A DNA stretch of 64,000 nucleotides from Crossaster papposus (GCA_037893245.1 JBAIAA010000352.1:868001-932000), one strand, 5' to 3'. Counted from the first letter of the stretch, positions 53,301 to 63,770 are shown. Numbers and translations: made by a program. The notes: generated by a model from the letters alone, not told the origin.

Positions 53301-56300
53301 ATGTGGGTTAACTGAATTTGGTAAATTTGGGGCAGTACTTGAACAAAATCAGTTGTTTTCCATTGATAGTGGGCTGACTATCGTTGGAAATAGGTACAAA
53401 AAATTACCTTTTCTTCAAAATGACAGCACACCTGGTTTCATGATTTTAGCCCTATTATGTGGCCATAATACTGGACTTCCTACGTATCCAAGGATATGGA
53501 GGGAGTCCAGTATTACGGCCATAGAATGGGGCTACCATGATTTCACAGAGACTAGTATTACTCACTTACAGTCAAGTAAGGTATATTTCACAATAATTTT
53601 TAGATGTATACAAATGTTGTATATTAGCTATAACGTGTAATGTTTGTTGTTTTACCCATTTGTAGCAGTCAAACCTATGTGCACCTGGATGGTGAGGAGC
53701 ATATTACAGAGGATCTCTTGGGTCTCAGGTTCAGAATATCGCCGGATGCATTCTTCCAAGGTAAATGCTGCGTTCCAATCGCGTCGTATTTATCGTGTTC
53801 ACCGTGAATTTATCTATATTTACGAGTAGGTTGTATTCCAAACGCTACCCACCAAGACGCACGCGCACAGTCAAGTTTCTCGTGCGAGAACTCGTACGTG
53901 AACCAACACGCATGCGCGAGTATTTTATTCGTTATGAAGTCGTGAACATGGAGAAAATAAATCCACCTCGAGTTCACCACTGGTGAACACGAGTTACCAG
54001 GCGATTAGAACGCCATTATACGACTCGTGAACTCGTGAACACGATAAATACGACGCGATTGGAACGTAGCAAAAGCCAGATTGGTAATGACTCGCGTCAA
54101 GTCAATGACTAGCGTCGAGTCACAAGTCACAACTCGAGTCACAATTTCGATGACTCAATTCAACTCGAGTCCCGACATGTATTGAAAATGACTCGACTCG
54201 AGTCCGACTTGAGTCACAAATGTTGGCAATGCAACTCGACTCCCGACGGGGGTAAATGACTCGACCTGACTTAAGTCACTGCAGGCACTGAAGAAATGCT
54301 GAAATGTTAACTTGTGATTTTCCAATATTTATTCAAGTGCGCTGCGTTTATAGGAAACACTTGGCAGATTATGTGCCCTAATTACCAGACGGCACCGTTT
54401 TTGAATTGTGGACTGAATTTTAAGACACTAAAATTGTTTAAGAAGGTTTAACAGCAAGCATTATTAACCAGTTCGTGCCGGGATTATTTTAACATCACCG
54501 AGCCGAGGCGCAGGATTTTTTTTAACGAAACTCGATCCGAAGCGTGTTCAGGCCGATAGTGCCGGGAAGCACACCCACGCATTTCCGGCCTTGCTCGCTG
54601 CTGACAGAGATTTCCGAACTTGAACTTGGCGTGTTTATGCGTCATCCATTTTGAATTTGGGGAAAACCTTGCGTTTATATACGTCATCCGGCGCAAACTG
54701 GTTAAAGGTAAAATGTACCAATTTTTAATAACTGAATAAATTTGAAGTTTGGCAACAAAGAGGTTGAGTAGCACGGCATGAGGAAAGTTGGGGGAAACGT
54801 CAAAGTGCACCATGTTAGGGGACTCCACTCTATTGGCCCGGGTGGGTTTCGAACCAAGGTCACAGTGGAAGAAGGCGAGGAAAGTAATAATAATAATAAT
54901 AATAATAATTTAAAAAAACACCGACACTTAGGGAGACAATCCCATAGGGATGTACAGGCCTTGCGCTAACTTTTTTTCATAGATAGCCCACCGGGCTAGC
55001 AAACTGCAGATTTTACTAGCCCGTTTATATTTTCGCTAGCCCGTATGTACAATGCACAAAACTATTCGTTCGGCGCGGGCACGTACACGTACCGGCGCGG
55101 TACGTACAATAATGTACATGTACAGTGTACATCCGTAGTAATGTACACAGAGGGCGCTGTTCTGAACAGACTCTTTATCAGGCGCTACTACTAGTACTAG
55201 TGACACGGCAGCACGCTCATGTACTATACAGCAACGCAGTGGGCCGTTATGGTAAGAAAGGCTGAACGATGTGAAAGAGAATAGTGCACATATGTGCGGT
55301 ACCCTGCGCCGTAGTTTATACTATACTAATCTTACTGAAGCCCACCAGTCTACTCTATTCGTGAGATCGCAATGCACTGCATGCACGCGTGGATCGAGCG
55401 CTCCCAGGCTATCGATAATCATTCCGAAAAACACAAACAAAAGACAGTTTATACTCGGTTTATCTTGATCCGATATTTATTTAATACACAAAAAAACAAT
55501 ACAAATTTTAACATGTATTTTGATCTAAACATTTACAGGTAGGTTACTGAATTTTTCACTAGCCCACCGGGCAACCAAGGAAGTGGGTCTGGGTAGCCCG
55601 GAGCTGTTTTCGCTAGACTTTGTACGCCGGGCTAGTACTATTTCGAGGCCTGATGTACACAAACTTAAAACAGTCCTAACTTGTTTACCCTAACCCTTTT
55701 CTCTAAGATCTTTGAGATTCATGCTATTTAGACCCCAATCTGTCGTTCTAGAGCAAAAATAACTCCCAAATATCGTTTTTTAAGGTAGCTAGACACTTGG
55801 AGAAACACTGAAATGTCTCCATAAGTGTCACTGTCTCCTTATTAATAAAAAAATACGCTAATTTGTCTTCCCAAGTGCTCATTTAGTGAAATAAAGCGCT
55901 TTTACATCGTATCAACGATCTCAAAGTGCTTTACAATCATTACCCCGTTCATCACTCCCTAAACCACGCGGCAGCTGTTTATAGGCGCTCATTCGGCCTC
56001 GACCCTCACCGGTACCCATTTATACTCCTGGGTGGAGAGAGGCAATTGTAGTTAAGTGTCTTGCCCAAGGGCACAGACACCATGTTCCTAGCAGGGTTCA
56101 AAACCCATGCACCATCGTACATGTGTCGAGCACCATAACCACTGGGGTGTCGTGGCCAAGTGGATAAGAACACCGAACTCAAGCTCTGGTGTTTCTGTTC
56201 AGCAGAGTGTGGGTTCGAGTGTCGGTCGTGACACTTGTGTCCCATGAGCAAGACACTTAACTATAATTGCTTCTCTCCACCCAGGGGTAAAATGGGTACC

Positions 56301-59300
56301 TGCGAGGGCAGAGATGGTTATTGTGATTGATTTAGCCTAGTAGCGCATATATTGCAGCACAGGCTGTATACTCCCCAGGGAGCTGAGATGGTTTAAGGAT
56401 TGAAAATGGCCCAGTGACCAGGGGTAATAATGTTGGAAGCGCTTTGAGATGCCCTTCAGGTGTGAAAAGCGCTATATAAATCCAAGATATTATTATTATT
56501 ATTGCATTCTACTACCCGCTAGGCCAACCTGGCTCACTGTTGTTTGTCCTGATGCAGTGAATACCGAGGCAGCTGAAGTGCTGTACACCACCGTAGCTGA
56601 GTGGGCCGAGGTGACGTCAGCGACCACCGTACTGGACATCTGCTGCGGTACTGGAACCATTGGAATCACACTAGCAAAGGTCAGCTCCTCGCAAACAAAT
56701 TCTTGAACGCTTAGGGAACTGTATCACCACAGTACAGATCATGATAATACAGGGGCAACGGGAAGGGTACCGTATGGGTCATTCCGTGAAGTCAGGACGC
56801 AAAGTGTGACATTGTCTTGTAGGCGTCTTGAGAATTGACTTGTGATCACTTGTGGTGACTTGTGATTGTATTGAGAATAGACAATAGATCAAGTAGGCCA
56901 CACCCCTAGCAAAATTGACCAATTGACCACAGTGTATGATTTTAAGGTCTGACAAATTGTTGCCACTTTGTCCAACGAGAATTCACTCCAGCATATAGTT
57001 TGAGGCACACTTTTTGTCGATTTAACTTTAATTTTGTTTTACTTGTATGCCCCAAGTCATGGTTAGAGGTATGATACACCATTGGTAATTGCTTGAATTA
57101 TCATGAATGGGTGGAATTTTCTTTTTTGGGGGGGGGGGAGGAGGGGGGTTGTATTTCATAGTAATAATCGTTTAACTGACCTGTTTGAAGTTTTACAATT
57201 ATGGATGCCGAGGTAAAGCAAGAAAAACAGCGTTCGTTTTCAACCGGCGTTGGGCAGTGGTTCTTATGTTGTTCTTGGTTTTTTTTTGCGATCACCGCCT
57301 GGCGATCGATTGTTTTTATTATTTACTTTCAAATAAGTAAGATATTTCCTAATAATTCGGTAGTAACATTTTTTGATATCAGCAAATGGTGTATCCTAAG
57401 CGGTGGTGTTATGTTATGTTTGACTTCCAGTACTTTTAACCAGTTCGCGCCGGGATTATTTTAACATCACCGAGCCGAGGAGCGGGATTATTTTTAACGA
57501 AATTCGATCCGAAGCGTTTTCAGGCCGATAGTGCCGGGAAGCACACCCACGCATTTCTAGCCTTGCTCGCTGCTGACAGACATTTCCGGCCTTGCTCGTG
57601 GCGTGTTTATGCGTAATCTGTTTTGAATCTGGGGAAAACTTTGTGTTTATATACGTCATCTGGCGCGAACTGGTTAATAAAGGGGAAAAGTAATTGTTGG
57701 CCGTTTTCTAAGCCAAAGGCATTCTCTATTTGTAAGTAATGCACTGTTAAAGTGACCGGCCAGGCACACGTCACGCTACCGGGTCATTGCTATGGCAGGC
57801 GTGGCCTACTAACTGGATCGGTGTATTGATTTGAGATAGTCGGATTGACATCTGACTTGTGATCGCCCAGAGATTTGACCGGATTACAACTGTGTTTTCT
57901 ATTTTCCTCAGAGAGTAAAGAAGGTCATCGGCGTAGAGATTAACCAGCAGGCTATCAACGACGCAGTCTTCAATGCAAAGTCCAACAGTAAGTCACTGGC
58001 TCAGTACATGGCAGGGATGTAGTCGAGTCCATCACAGGTCCCTGCAAGTCCCTCCAAGTCCCTGTAAGTCCCTGTAAGTCCCTGCAAGTCCATCACAAGT
58101 CCTTCAGTTCCAATTCAAATCACAAGCTATTCAAATCAGCTTTGACAAAGGCATTTCTTTGTCATTGTTCATCCAGTTACTCGTGACTGGCTTCACGAAA
58201 GGACTTGTGAATGGACTTGCAGGGACTCGACTACAACCCTGGTACATGGACAGCACTTAGCACAGGACATGGCTTTCAAATCAGACGTGAGAAACTCAAC
58301 ATTCCTGGTTTGAAAAAATTTTTTTTTAACATTCTGGTTCACTGTTGTGTTTTATATAGAGAATTTTAACAGAAAATAGACAATTTGATTTAAGTTTGAA
58401 CTTTGGGTGGTACCCTCTACAAGTGTTTGTAATTTTTTTAATTTAAATAAAGAAATTGATGACTGGAACCAGCAACCTCCAGATTGCTGTTCCAGTGCTC
58501 TACCAACTGCAACTATCCAAGCCTGTTTCTGTTTTCCCAATGTTGTCATTGTCTTCGTTTGTCTTTGTCAGAAGTTTATTTTTGTTACCAGTTTGCACCG
58601 TGTATACATGCACAATTTTCCTGGAATTCAAAACGAATGACGGATAAACACCGGCTCACAGCGAGCAGGGCTGTAATTATCAGGGTGTGCTACCCACAGA
58701 TGCCTGAACCAGACTCGGATCAAGGTTCGTAGAAAAACGATCCCACGCCTAGGCCGGTCAATGCCAAAATTATTATGGTTAATAAGCAAAATATATATTT
58801 TGTGCTGAGCTTAAGGGGGTTCGGGTTGGGAAGTTAATTCATATTGGTTTCGGTTCGGATTTTGTTCTCACCTAGTATGTTTCGGGTCGGTTTGCCAGGC
58901 CTAGTCAACCCACCCCGATGCACATCATTAGTGCAGAGGTCTTACCATGTGATTGCTGAGGTTGGTTGGCTGGCTGGTTCAAATAACATTGGTTTGTTTA
59001 ATAATGTGAAGCGCTTCGAGACCGTTGGTGATAAAGCGCTTTATAAGTATCGTACTTAATTATTATTATCTTTGTCTGTCCTATCCATTTCAGATCTCAG
59101 TAATATAGAGTATGTGTGCGGTAAAGCAGAGGTAGTGTTACCAGACATGACACAAGATCTTAAGGATTGTGAGGACATCGTGGGCATCGTAGATCCCCCA
59201 AGGCCTGGCATACGTAAGCCTTCTCATTCTATCTATTCAGGGTGTCTCCCCGAAAAAAGAAAACCCATTTTTTTCAGGCAAATTACTCAATAATTCAGAT

Positions 59301-62300
59301 TTTTTTTTTTTAAATGTACACATCATTAGAAAGCTCATTTTCTCTCCTTTCATATGATACCAATAACAGCTCACTTTTTGTTTTAATCAAATGTGACCCG
59401 CTCTGCAAAAATGAGTCTGATGTCGCAAAATACAATTTTTACGTAAAGGGCTGTTTATTATCTTGGAGGTGATTTTTGTTCAACAAATAAATTTATGTTT
59501 TAAGGCATTTTGGTTTCTCCGACACCTTTATTTTCAGATCTGATCGTTTAAAAAGATTGTTTTGATCCCTAAATTAAAATTAATACAGGTTTTGTCATTC
59601 TCTTACCATAGCATTTGATGAAGTACTACAATAAGCCATTTGCGCGCGACCCCGAGTTAAATTTAAATAATATCTGGTACACTGACTTGTTCACACAGCT
59701 TGGCACAGTTTAACTTTAAATTCTCCAGACCAAAGACACTGTATAGACCAAAGACACTGCTATATCACGTGATTCGGGGCAAGCTTTTGCATAGTTACGT
59801 AAGAGACGCTCAGCACCAATACATTGTTTACAATGGGTGAGAATGGCAAAAAGACACCAGACCATTCCAGAGCTGGGGGTTGCTAGCGTATGACGCGTAA
59901 GGCTTGCCCCGAATCACGTGATATAGCAACAGCGTCTTTGGTCTGGAGAATTTAAAGTTAACTGTGCCAAGCTGTGTGAGCAAGTCAGTGTACCAGATGT
60001 TATTCAAATTAACTTGGGGTCACGCGCAAATGGCTTATTGTAAATCTTCATTTCTTTTCAAAGAAATTGTTAATATAACTCGGACAATTTACCAAAATTT
60101 GTAAAAGACCATTGCATTACAGAGTTGTGCCACATATTAAATGAAAGCTTATTTCCTGACCTTATTTTCTGAATTGCAGCTCCCAAGGTTCTGCAGGCCA
60201 TTCGCAGATGCGCCAACCTAAGACGTCTTATTTACGTCTCGTGCCACCCGCAGAATGCCATCAACAACTTCATAGAGTGAGTCGGAATATACATGTACAT
60301 TAAATTGGTTTACGGAAGTTTAATTCAGGATTTATTGTTAAATGTGAAAAAGGTACAACGGTGCACTGTGCAAAGCATTACGCATAGACTTCTTTACCTG
60401 ACAATCATTTCAACCATTTTGATAACATTTCTTCAAACAAAACCCCAAATTGAGAGAAACGAACACCCGATTCTCATAGTTGATCAACTTTTTAACCGAA
60501 ATGAACAATTAATCTTTATGTTACCATTCACGACAAAAGGGCTGTAAAGTCGCCAGAGCTTATTTTTGAGAAAAGGATCATTAAAATATGTGAACTATAA
60601 AAAAACTAAATTCATATTTAGTGTTACTTGTTGTAGCTAACCATAAATTCCAACTATGTCTTTGTACTACATCATTGTAAAGCTTATTTCATTTCTCTAA
60701 AGATCTCAAACGTCAAGATGCCTACTTTACAGCCCTTTCGTCGTGGACGGTCACATATGTTAAAATATAATGTCCCTTTGAAAAGGTCACATGTAAACGA
60801 AGTGTGACATCATCAGTACATGGGATTATTCTATTTGTACGCGAACAAAAATGACCAATATTAGGTCGTCAATTTGTGTTTTTTTAGGGTTCTTAATTTT
60901 TTTTATGCGTCTGAGGTAGATCGGTCAGTCGGATAAAAATAGAAAAACAAATAACAATTTCACTTGCACCTGTATAGACGATGTGCCTACTGACGTAACG
61001 TGTTTACATCTGTATTAAAATGTGCTCGGCAGTATGCGCACTCATCATGTTTTACATAACATTTGCTTAAAGAGTGACGTCGCAGGTCAGATCGCCTTTG
61101 AATTATATGACCTCTGATGTCATCTCTTAACCAAATTTATGTAAAACATGATGCTTGTGCACATTTGAATACAGATGTAAACAGATAGAGGGCACATCGT
61201 CTATAGATTACTAAATTAAATAATGCCATGTGCGTACTGTCTATAGTGAGTTTATCATTGAATATAACAAAAATGAAGCCATCTTATGCAAGATATAGTT
61301 GACTAACATTATCTACACCATGCAGCTCACCACGTTATACCAGTAAAAATAAATCGCATCAAAATTTGATGTTAACCAGTTCGTGCTGGAGGACGTATAG
61401 ACACGCAAAGTGCAAGGCCGAAATGCGTAGATGTGCTATCGGCCTGAACCCGCCTCGGATCAAGTTTTGTTAAAAATAATACCGCCACGAACTGGTTAAG
61501 GTTTTTTTTCCCCTTGGCTTAGTCGTAAATGAGAATCAATGAGATAAAAAGGTAATACCCTTACTAAAAGTTCAGAAACAGTGTCTGTTAGCGCATTTGG
61601 TTTTCACCACAAAATCACATTATGGATACATAGAGATAGTGTGTTGCTTTTTATATAACTGCATTAAATAAATATTCAGTAAAAATGCACAAATGGCGAG
61701 TCTATTATGGTTATTAAAAGTTTATTTTGAAACATTAAAATTTCAACAAAATAACCAAAAATTTAAACCTTAATCCCCAAAATACTCGAAACCCTGTACA
61801 TACAAATCTAAAAACTTCACGATTTAAATGTCAGTCATGTCGGCACACGCATATTTTGTTTATTTTACTTTAAAGTCCCAATGTCAGATGTCATGACCTC
61901 ACTTTGTAAAAACCAAAAGAAGAGAACTTTCGGAATTAACTTGGGCAAAGTCAATAGGAAAGTATTTGAACCCAGAACCAGGATTCTGTGAAACCGAGTT
62001 GTATTTATAGCAAGTCGATCCTCGTGGCCTCGTGGTCAGGAACATTGAATTCGCCATCTGTGGGTAAAGCTGCAGGTTGTGGGTTCGAGCCCAACTTTTG
62101 GGCTACGATGCGTGTGCCCTTGGGCAAGGCACTTTGTCACTCATTGCTTCTCTCCACCCAGGAGTGAAATGGGTACCTGTGAGGGCAGAGATGGTCGTTA
62201 TTAGCTGCTTTGCGCCAAAATGGCAGCATCGAGCTGTATACTCCCCAGGGAGCTGAGAAAGTATTTGGAATGTTTCGTTGGCCCAATGACCGGGTAATAT

Positions 62301-62696
62301 TTATACATTGCCTTCTATCCTTAGGCAATTTGGCGCTATATAAATCCAGTTATTATTATTATTATGCCCACAACAGTAATTGCATTTCATGAAAAATATA
62401 TCTTTTTTCAACTGTTCAATTGACTCATGACTGAATTTAGTGGTTATTACAAGATAATTTCACGTTATTTTGGTTCTCTCCCCAGTCTCTGCCGACCGAT
62501 TTCCAATCGTATCAAGGGCATTCCGTTCCGCCCGACCAAGGCAGTGGCCGTGGACCTGTTCCCCCACACCAAACACTGCGAGCTGGTCATCCTGTTTGAG
62601 AGAGCCGACAGAGTTGATTCCTACTACGAGCTGCCCGAGGGCGTAAAGAGTTCCAGCAATACCGACGGCGAAATTTCAGCATCAGTCACACGTTGA
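44234..62696 (+). CDS. TRMT2A: TRMT2A copy B: tRNA (uracil-5-)-methyltransferase, 15 exons, 5' end missing
   Basis: Exons: 44,234-44,322; 46,143-46,218; 46,859-46,986; 47,651-47,800; 48,646-48,694; 49,583-49,646; 50,089-50,124; 51,584-51,804; 52,955-53,058; 53,666-53,760; 56,558-56,679; 57,912-57,987; 59,094-59,213; 60,180-60,276; 62,486-62,696. All have AG/GT borders and matching phases, giving about 546 codons against about 625 in the human protein. Order: part of an RRM, linker, central domain, then the SAM-binding core [19 protein letters not shown], the catalytic YVSCHPQN and C-terminal CELVILFER. It makes m5U54 in cytosolic tRNA. The first RRM strand and start codon are not seen between the GPCR array and 44,234. 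Confidence 0.94.
44323..46142 (+). other. TRMT2A intron, no recognised element
   Basis: About 1.8 kb between two phase-matched exons. I see no gene, and no repeat I can delimit. Confidence 0.6.
46143..46218 (+). CDS. TRMT2A: TRMT2A exon: end of RRM
   Basis: 76 nt, [20 protein letters not shown], the last helix and strand of the RRM. Donor gtacat. Confidence 0.9.
46859..46986 (+). CDS. TRMT2A: TRMT2A exon: charged linker
   Basis: Starts LAKPVEDPY after ttgtgcag. Rich in Lys/Arg/Glu including EAKRRREED, a possible nuclear localisation signal. 128 nt, ends in phase 2. Confidence 0.88.
47471..47584. mobile_element. Short MITE (about 113 bp)
   Basis: TATAGACCATATGCACAGC and CAGCCATCTTAGAGGGCA at the left are mirrored by TGCCCTCTAAGATGGCCGC and ATGCATAAGGTCTAT at the right. 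In a TRMT2A intron. Confidence 0.78.
47651..47800 (+). CDS. TRMT2A: TRMT2A exon: VTPLW segment
   Basis: 150 nt. [17 protein letters not shown] matches VTPLWTVPYAEQLERKQ of the human enzyme. Confidence 0.93.
47801..48645 (+). other. TRMT2A intron, AT-rich, no recognised element
   Basis: No coding or repeat structure that I can support. Confidence 0.55.
48646..48694 (+). CDS. TRMT2A: TRMT2A exon, 49 nt
   Basis: [16 protein letters not shown] between tttgacag and gtgagt; matches the human HKHNKACCPLEGVRPS segment. Confidence 0.88.
48813..49162. mobile_element. TTAA-type MITE
   Basis: TTAAAGAGAGGATACACCAT at the left, ATGGTGTATCCTACCTTTAA at the right; interior as in the copy at 6,552. Confidence 0.75.
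49583..49646 (+). CDS. TRMT2A: TRMT2A exon, 64 nt
   Basis: [20 protein letters not shown]. The YRNKCEF core is typical of the family. Confidence 0.93.
50089..50124 (+). CDS. TRMT2A: TRMT2A micro-exon, 36 nt
   Basis: [13 protein letters not shown] once both split codons are joined; the human enzyme has DNTVGCRLGKYKGG. Confidence 0.9.
50207..50760. repeat. 86-bp tandem repeat, about 6 units
   Basis: Unit GTGGGTGTGGCCTATTAGTA ... ACCAACCAATCAGAATGTAG. Each unit has a CCAAT box and a GGGTGTGG box. Inside a TRMT2A intron. Confidence 0.92.
51033..51421. mobile_element. TTAA-type MITE
   Basis: AAAGGTAGGATACACCATTG at the left, ACTACCTTTA at the right. Contains the complete interior with CGCGATCGCCGTCCGGCGAT. 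Confidence 0.73.
51584..51804 (+). CDS. TRMT2A: TRMT2A exon, 221 nt
   Basis: Encodes the segment with [19 protein letters not shown], matching YDPETYTGHWKQLTVRTSR of human TRMT2A. Noticeably GC-rich beside its repeat-laden introns. Confidence 0.95.
51841..52030. mobile_element. CCAGTTCGCG-type MITE, truncated, next to the 16-bp minisatellite
   Basis: AACCAGTTCGCGCCGGGATT at the left; the right end is degraded (TTCCGACGCAAAAGGGTTAA). The minisatellite starts about 20 bp further on. Confidence 0.72.
52050..52877. repeat. 16-bp minisatellite (GGAACATAGGGGTGTC), about 52 units
   Basis: Two unit types, CATAGGGG and CATTGGGG, occur in blocks. A block of about 290 bp (52,090-52,375) is duplicated at 52,381-52,668, and a GATGCATAGGCTGAGTA interruption follows each copy. 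All three - strand frames stay open because no unit contains a stop in any of them. The repeats are in the intron between exons 51,584-51,804 and 52,955-53,058. Confidence 0.97.
52955..53058 (+). CDS. TRMT2A: TRMT2A exon, 104 nt
   Basis: [19 protein letters not shown], then [10 protein letters not shown]. Follows the 16-bp minisatellite in the preceding intron. Confidence 0.88.
53449..53537. repeat. Inverted repeat, arms about 29 bp
   Basis: AGCCCTATTATGTGGCCATA and AATACTGGACT pair with AGTCCAGTATT and ACGGCCATAGAATGGGGCT; loop about 26 nt. In a TRMT2A intron. Probably a small MITE. Confidence 0.75.
53666..53760 (+). CDS. TRMT2A: TRMT2A exon, 95 nt
   Basis: [17 protein letters not shown] is diagnostic. 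A MITE begins about 6 bp beyond this exon's donor. Confidence 0.95.
53767..54070. mobile_element. MITE with 36-bp inverted ends at a splice donor
   Basis: GCTGCGTTCCAATCGCGTCG at the left mirrors CGACGCGATTGGAACGTAGC at the right, and the arms continue through TATTTATCGTGTTCAC. It starts six bases after the exon that ends at 53,760. Confidence 0.85.
54085..54285. repeat. GACTC/GAGTC-rich simple region
   Basis: More than 15 GACTC, GAGTC or ACTCGAGT words in about 200 bp, irregularly spaced, some palindromic. Confidence 0.7.
54466..54705. mobile_element. CCAGTTCGCG-type MITE, full length
   Basis: AACCAGTTCGTGCCGGGATT to CCGGCGCAAACTGGTT, in the opposite orientation to the copy at 18,828. Confidence 0.8.
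54956..55651. mobile_element. AGGCCT-ended element, hAT-like, 696 bp
   Basis: Reverse-orientation copy of 17,701-18,390. It is flanked by GATGTAC on both sides and inserted in a CACTTAGGGAGACAAT MITE whose uninterrupted relative at 5,313 reads gagatgtacagaaacc. Confidence 0.85.
55885..56148 (-). mobile_element. tRNA-derived SINE, minus strand
   Basis: The reverse complement contains GGGTTTTGAACCC (B-box-like), then CTTGGGCAAGACACTTAACT and CCACCCAGGAGTATAAATGG. It abuts a + strand SINE head to head. Confidence 0.72.
56149..56511 (+). mobile_element. tRNA-derived SINE, plus strand
   Basis: A-box-like TGGCCAAGTGG and B-box-like GGGTTCGAGTG about 55 bp apart, as in Leu/Ser tRNAs with long variable arms. 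Then the conserved body GGGTACCTGCGAGGGCAGAG, and a tail AAAGCGCTATATAAATCC with (ATT)n. Confidence 0.85.
56558..56679 (+). CDS. TRMT2A: TRMT2A exon: SAM-binding motif
   Basis: [13 protein letters not shown], then [17 protein letters not shown], the glycine-rich SAM loop. Confidence 0.96.
57064..57400. mobile_element. TTAA-type MITE, diverged
   Basis: AGAGGTATGATACACCATTG at the left, AAATGGTGTATCCTAA at the right; a poly-G tract inside. Confidence 0.68.
57438..57676. mobile_element. CCAGTTCGCG-type MITE, full length
   Basis: AACCAGTTCGCGCCGGGATT to TCTGGCGCGAACTGGTTA. Confidence 0.82.
57912..57987 (+). CDS. TRMT2A: TRMT2A exon, 76 nt
   Basis: [18 protein letters not shown]; the acidic GVE end binds the ribose of SAM. 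Confidence 0.93.
58457..58523 (-). mobile_element. tRNA-like SINE head
   Basis: On the - strand: GTTGGTAGAGCACTGGAA (A box) and GTTGCTGGTTCCAGTC (B box) around a foldable anticodon-like arm. Base 33 is not T and there is no proper acceptor stem, so it is not a functional tRNA. Confidence 0.6.
58588..58785. mobile_element. CCAGTTCGCG-type MITE, degraded
   Basis: Starts ACCAGTTTGCACCGTGTATA and keeps GCCTGAACCAGACTCGGATC and GGTCAATGCCAAAATTAT. Confidence 0.6.
58990..59078 (+). mobile_element. SINE 3' tail
   Basis: GAAGCGCTTCGAGACCGTTG, then AAAGCGCTTTATAAGTATCG and ATTATTATT, the tail type seen at 56,440-56,511. It ends just before the TRMT2A exon at 59,094. Confidence 0.6.
59094..59213 (+). 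CDS. TRMT2A: TRMT2A exon: DPPRPG motif
   Basis: [17 protein letters not shown], then [12 protein letters not shown]. The Asp lies in the active site in this family. Confidence 0.95.
59627..60045. mobile_element. Foldback MITE with arms of about 155 bp
   Basis: TACAATAAGCCATTTGCGCG at the left is matched by CGCGCAAATGGCTTATTGTA at the right. The arms continue through TCTGGTACACTGACTTG, CACAGCTTGGCACAGTT, AATTCTCCAGACCAAAGAC and TATATCACGTGATTCGGGGC. In the TRMT2A intron before the catalytic exon. Confidence 0.9.
60180..60276 (+). CDS. TRMT2A: TRMT2A copy B exon: catalytic cysteine
   Basis: 97 nt, [18 protein letters not shown]. The nucleophile codon TGC is at 60,242-60,244. Counterpart of 86-182. 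Confidence 0.96.
60973..61205. mobile_element. Foldback MITE, copy B of 863-1,095
   Basis: Same ends (TATAGACGATGTGCC and its complement). Confidence 0.75.
61374..61498. mobile_element. CCAGTTCGCG-type MITE, copy B of 1,245-1,390
   Basis: AACCAGTTCGTGCTGGAGGA to CCGCCACGAACTGGTT. Confidence 0.73.
62009..62365 (+). mobile_element. tRNA-derived SINE, copy B
   Basis: Full version of the SINE at 3,434: head GTGGCCTCGTGGTCAGG, B-box GGGTTCGAGCCC, body GGGTACCTGTGAGGGCAGAG, tail GGCGCTATATAAATCCAG and (ATT)n. Confidence 0.85.
62486..62696 (+). CDS. TRMT2A: TRMT2A copy B last exon
   Basis: Begins after ctccccag, ends ISASVTR and TGA at 62,694-62,696. Counterpart of 3,861-4,071. Confidence 0.96.
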
Positions 62697-63579
62697 TTCC
62701 TCCCCCCCCCCCACCCAACACAAATTAATAATGTTATAAAGCTTTTTGTCAAATCTAGTATTTGCCTTTGTATCTTGGCAAGGACAGGAAAATATTTCTC
62801 GGAAAATTAATCCCCCAAAAATGAGATCCAACTAGTGTCCCCACAATGGCAATCTAATGTTCCCCTTATTGCAAGGAGTGAGTGAGTTTAGGGTTTAACG
62901 CCGTGCCGGCATCAGTGGCCATATTCCCAGCGGGAATGTGTACAAATATAAGACAATAGGCAGTAATAAAAAACAATCAAGTGAACTGTAGAGAATATAC
63001 AAACTTGGAGTCGGAAGGAACACGTTTCAAAAGAATGAAAGAACTATTGTATAGAAGTATAACGATAGACTGATTCTAGGCAGTTTTCCAGGAGAATCCC
63101 GGCCACGTAGGATTCCCCAGACACACGGCACCCTGTCTAAATGGGTCCCGCAAGGCTTGCAGTTTAAGGCCCCGGGCCCCGCCGGTATTTTCACTTATTG
63201 CAAAGTAAATTTAACAGTAAGTTACCCAAAATAGTTGAAAAAGTTAGCGGTTTGACACATCAGTCATAAAAAAAAATGTTATAAACCAACCGAGAGTCAT
63301 GAAAGACTTAAAGGCGATGAAGCACAAGTCTGAATACTGCATTTTTTCTGAACAGTCTTAAAACAGATGCTCAGGTCCGGAAGTGTCTCCATAATGAGGC
63401 CAGTTCAGTGTTTCAACTGCACATGTGCACAATCACTCGGGTCATTCGCAGTGATCGAAGACACAAGGAGGTTAAACGACCCTCGTATGGTAATAAGAAT
63501 GGCATTACGTCAGCGATTTTGATCCCGAATAACCTTTGACCTGGACTACTTTATCAGACACTAAGACTCCAGCCGAGCG
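62697..63579. other. Convergent intergenic region, copy B
   Basis: As at 4,072-4,919 but with about 80 bp extra near 63,062-63,140. The DCTPP1 AATAAA of copy A reads AATAAG here. No additional gene seen. Confidence 0.55.
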
Positions 63580-63770
63580 TCAGTCGTACTCGAAGTATTT
63601 CTTGCTGGAGCCGTACACCTTCTGCGCTGGGTACTTCTTGGCGTTGATACCCACTTTCTCCAAGGCGGCGCGGGGCAAGTCCACGTGGCATTTCTCGGCA
63701 AGTCGGATCAGGTACATGAGAACGTCGCTCAACTCCTGACCGAGGTGCTTCTTGTCCTTCTCTGACCAAC
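63580..63770 (-). CDS. DCTPP1: DCTPP1 copy B, terminal exon
   Basis: 191-nt exon, TGA at 63,580-63,582, acceptor cttcag on the - strand. Encodes the metal-binding QELSDVLMYLIRLAEKC and the VDLP and KYPAQK segments, ending KKYFEYD. Two residues differ from copy A. The upstream exons would lie beyond the window. Convergent with TRMT2A copy B. Confidence 0.92.

Noticed and set aside
58457-58523. tRNA gene on the minus strand
   Set aside because: A and B boxes are good, but anticodon loop position 33 is not T and the acceptor stem does not pair; better explained as a SINE head.
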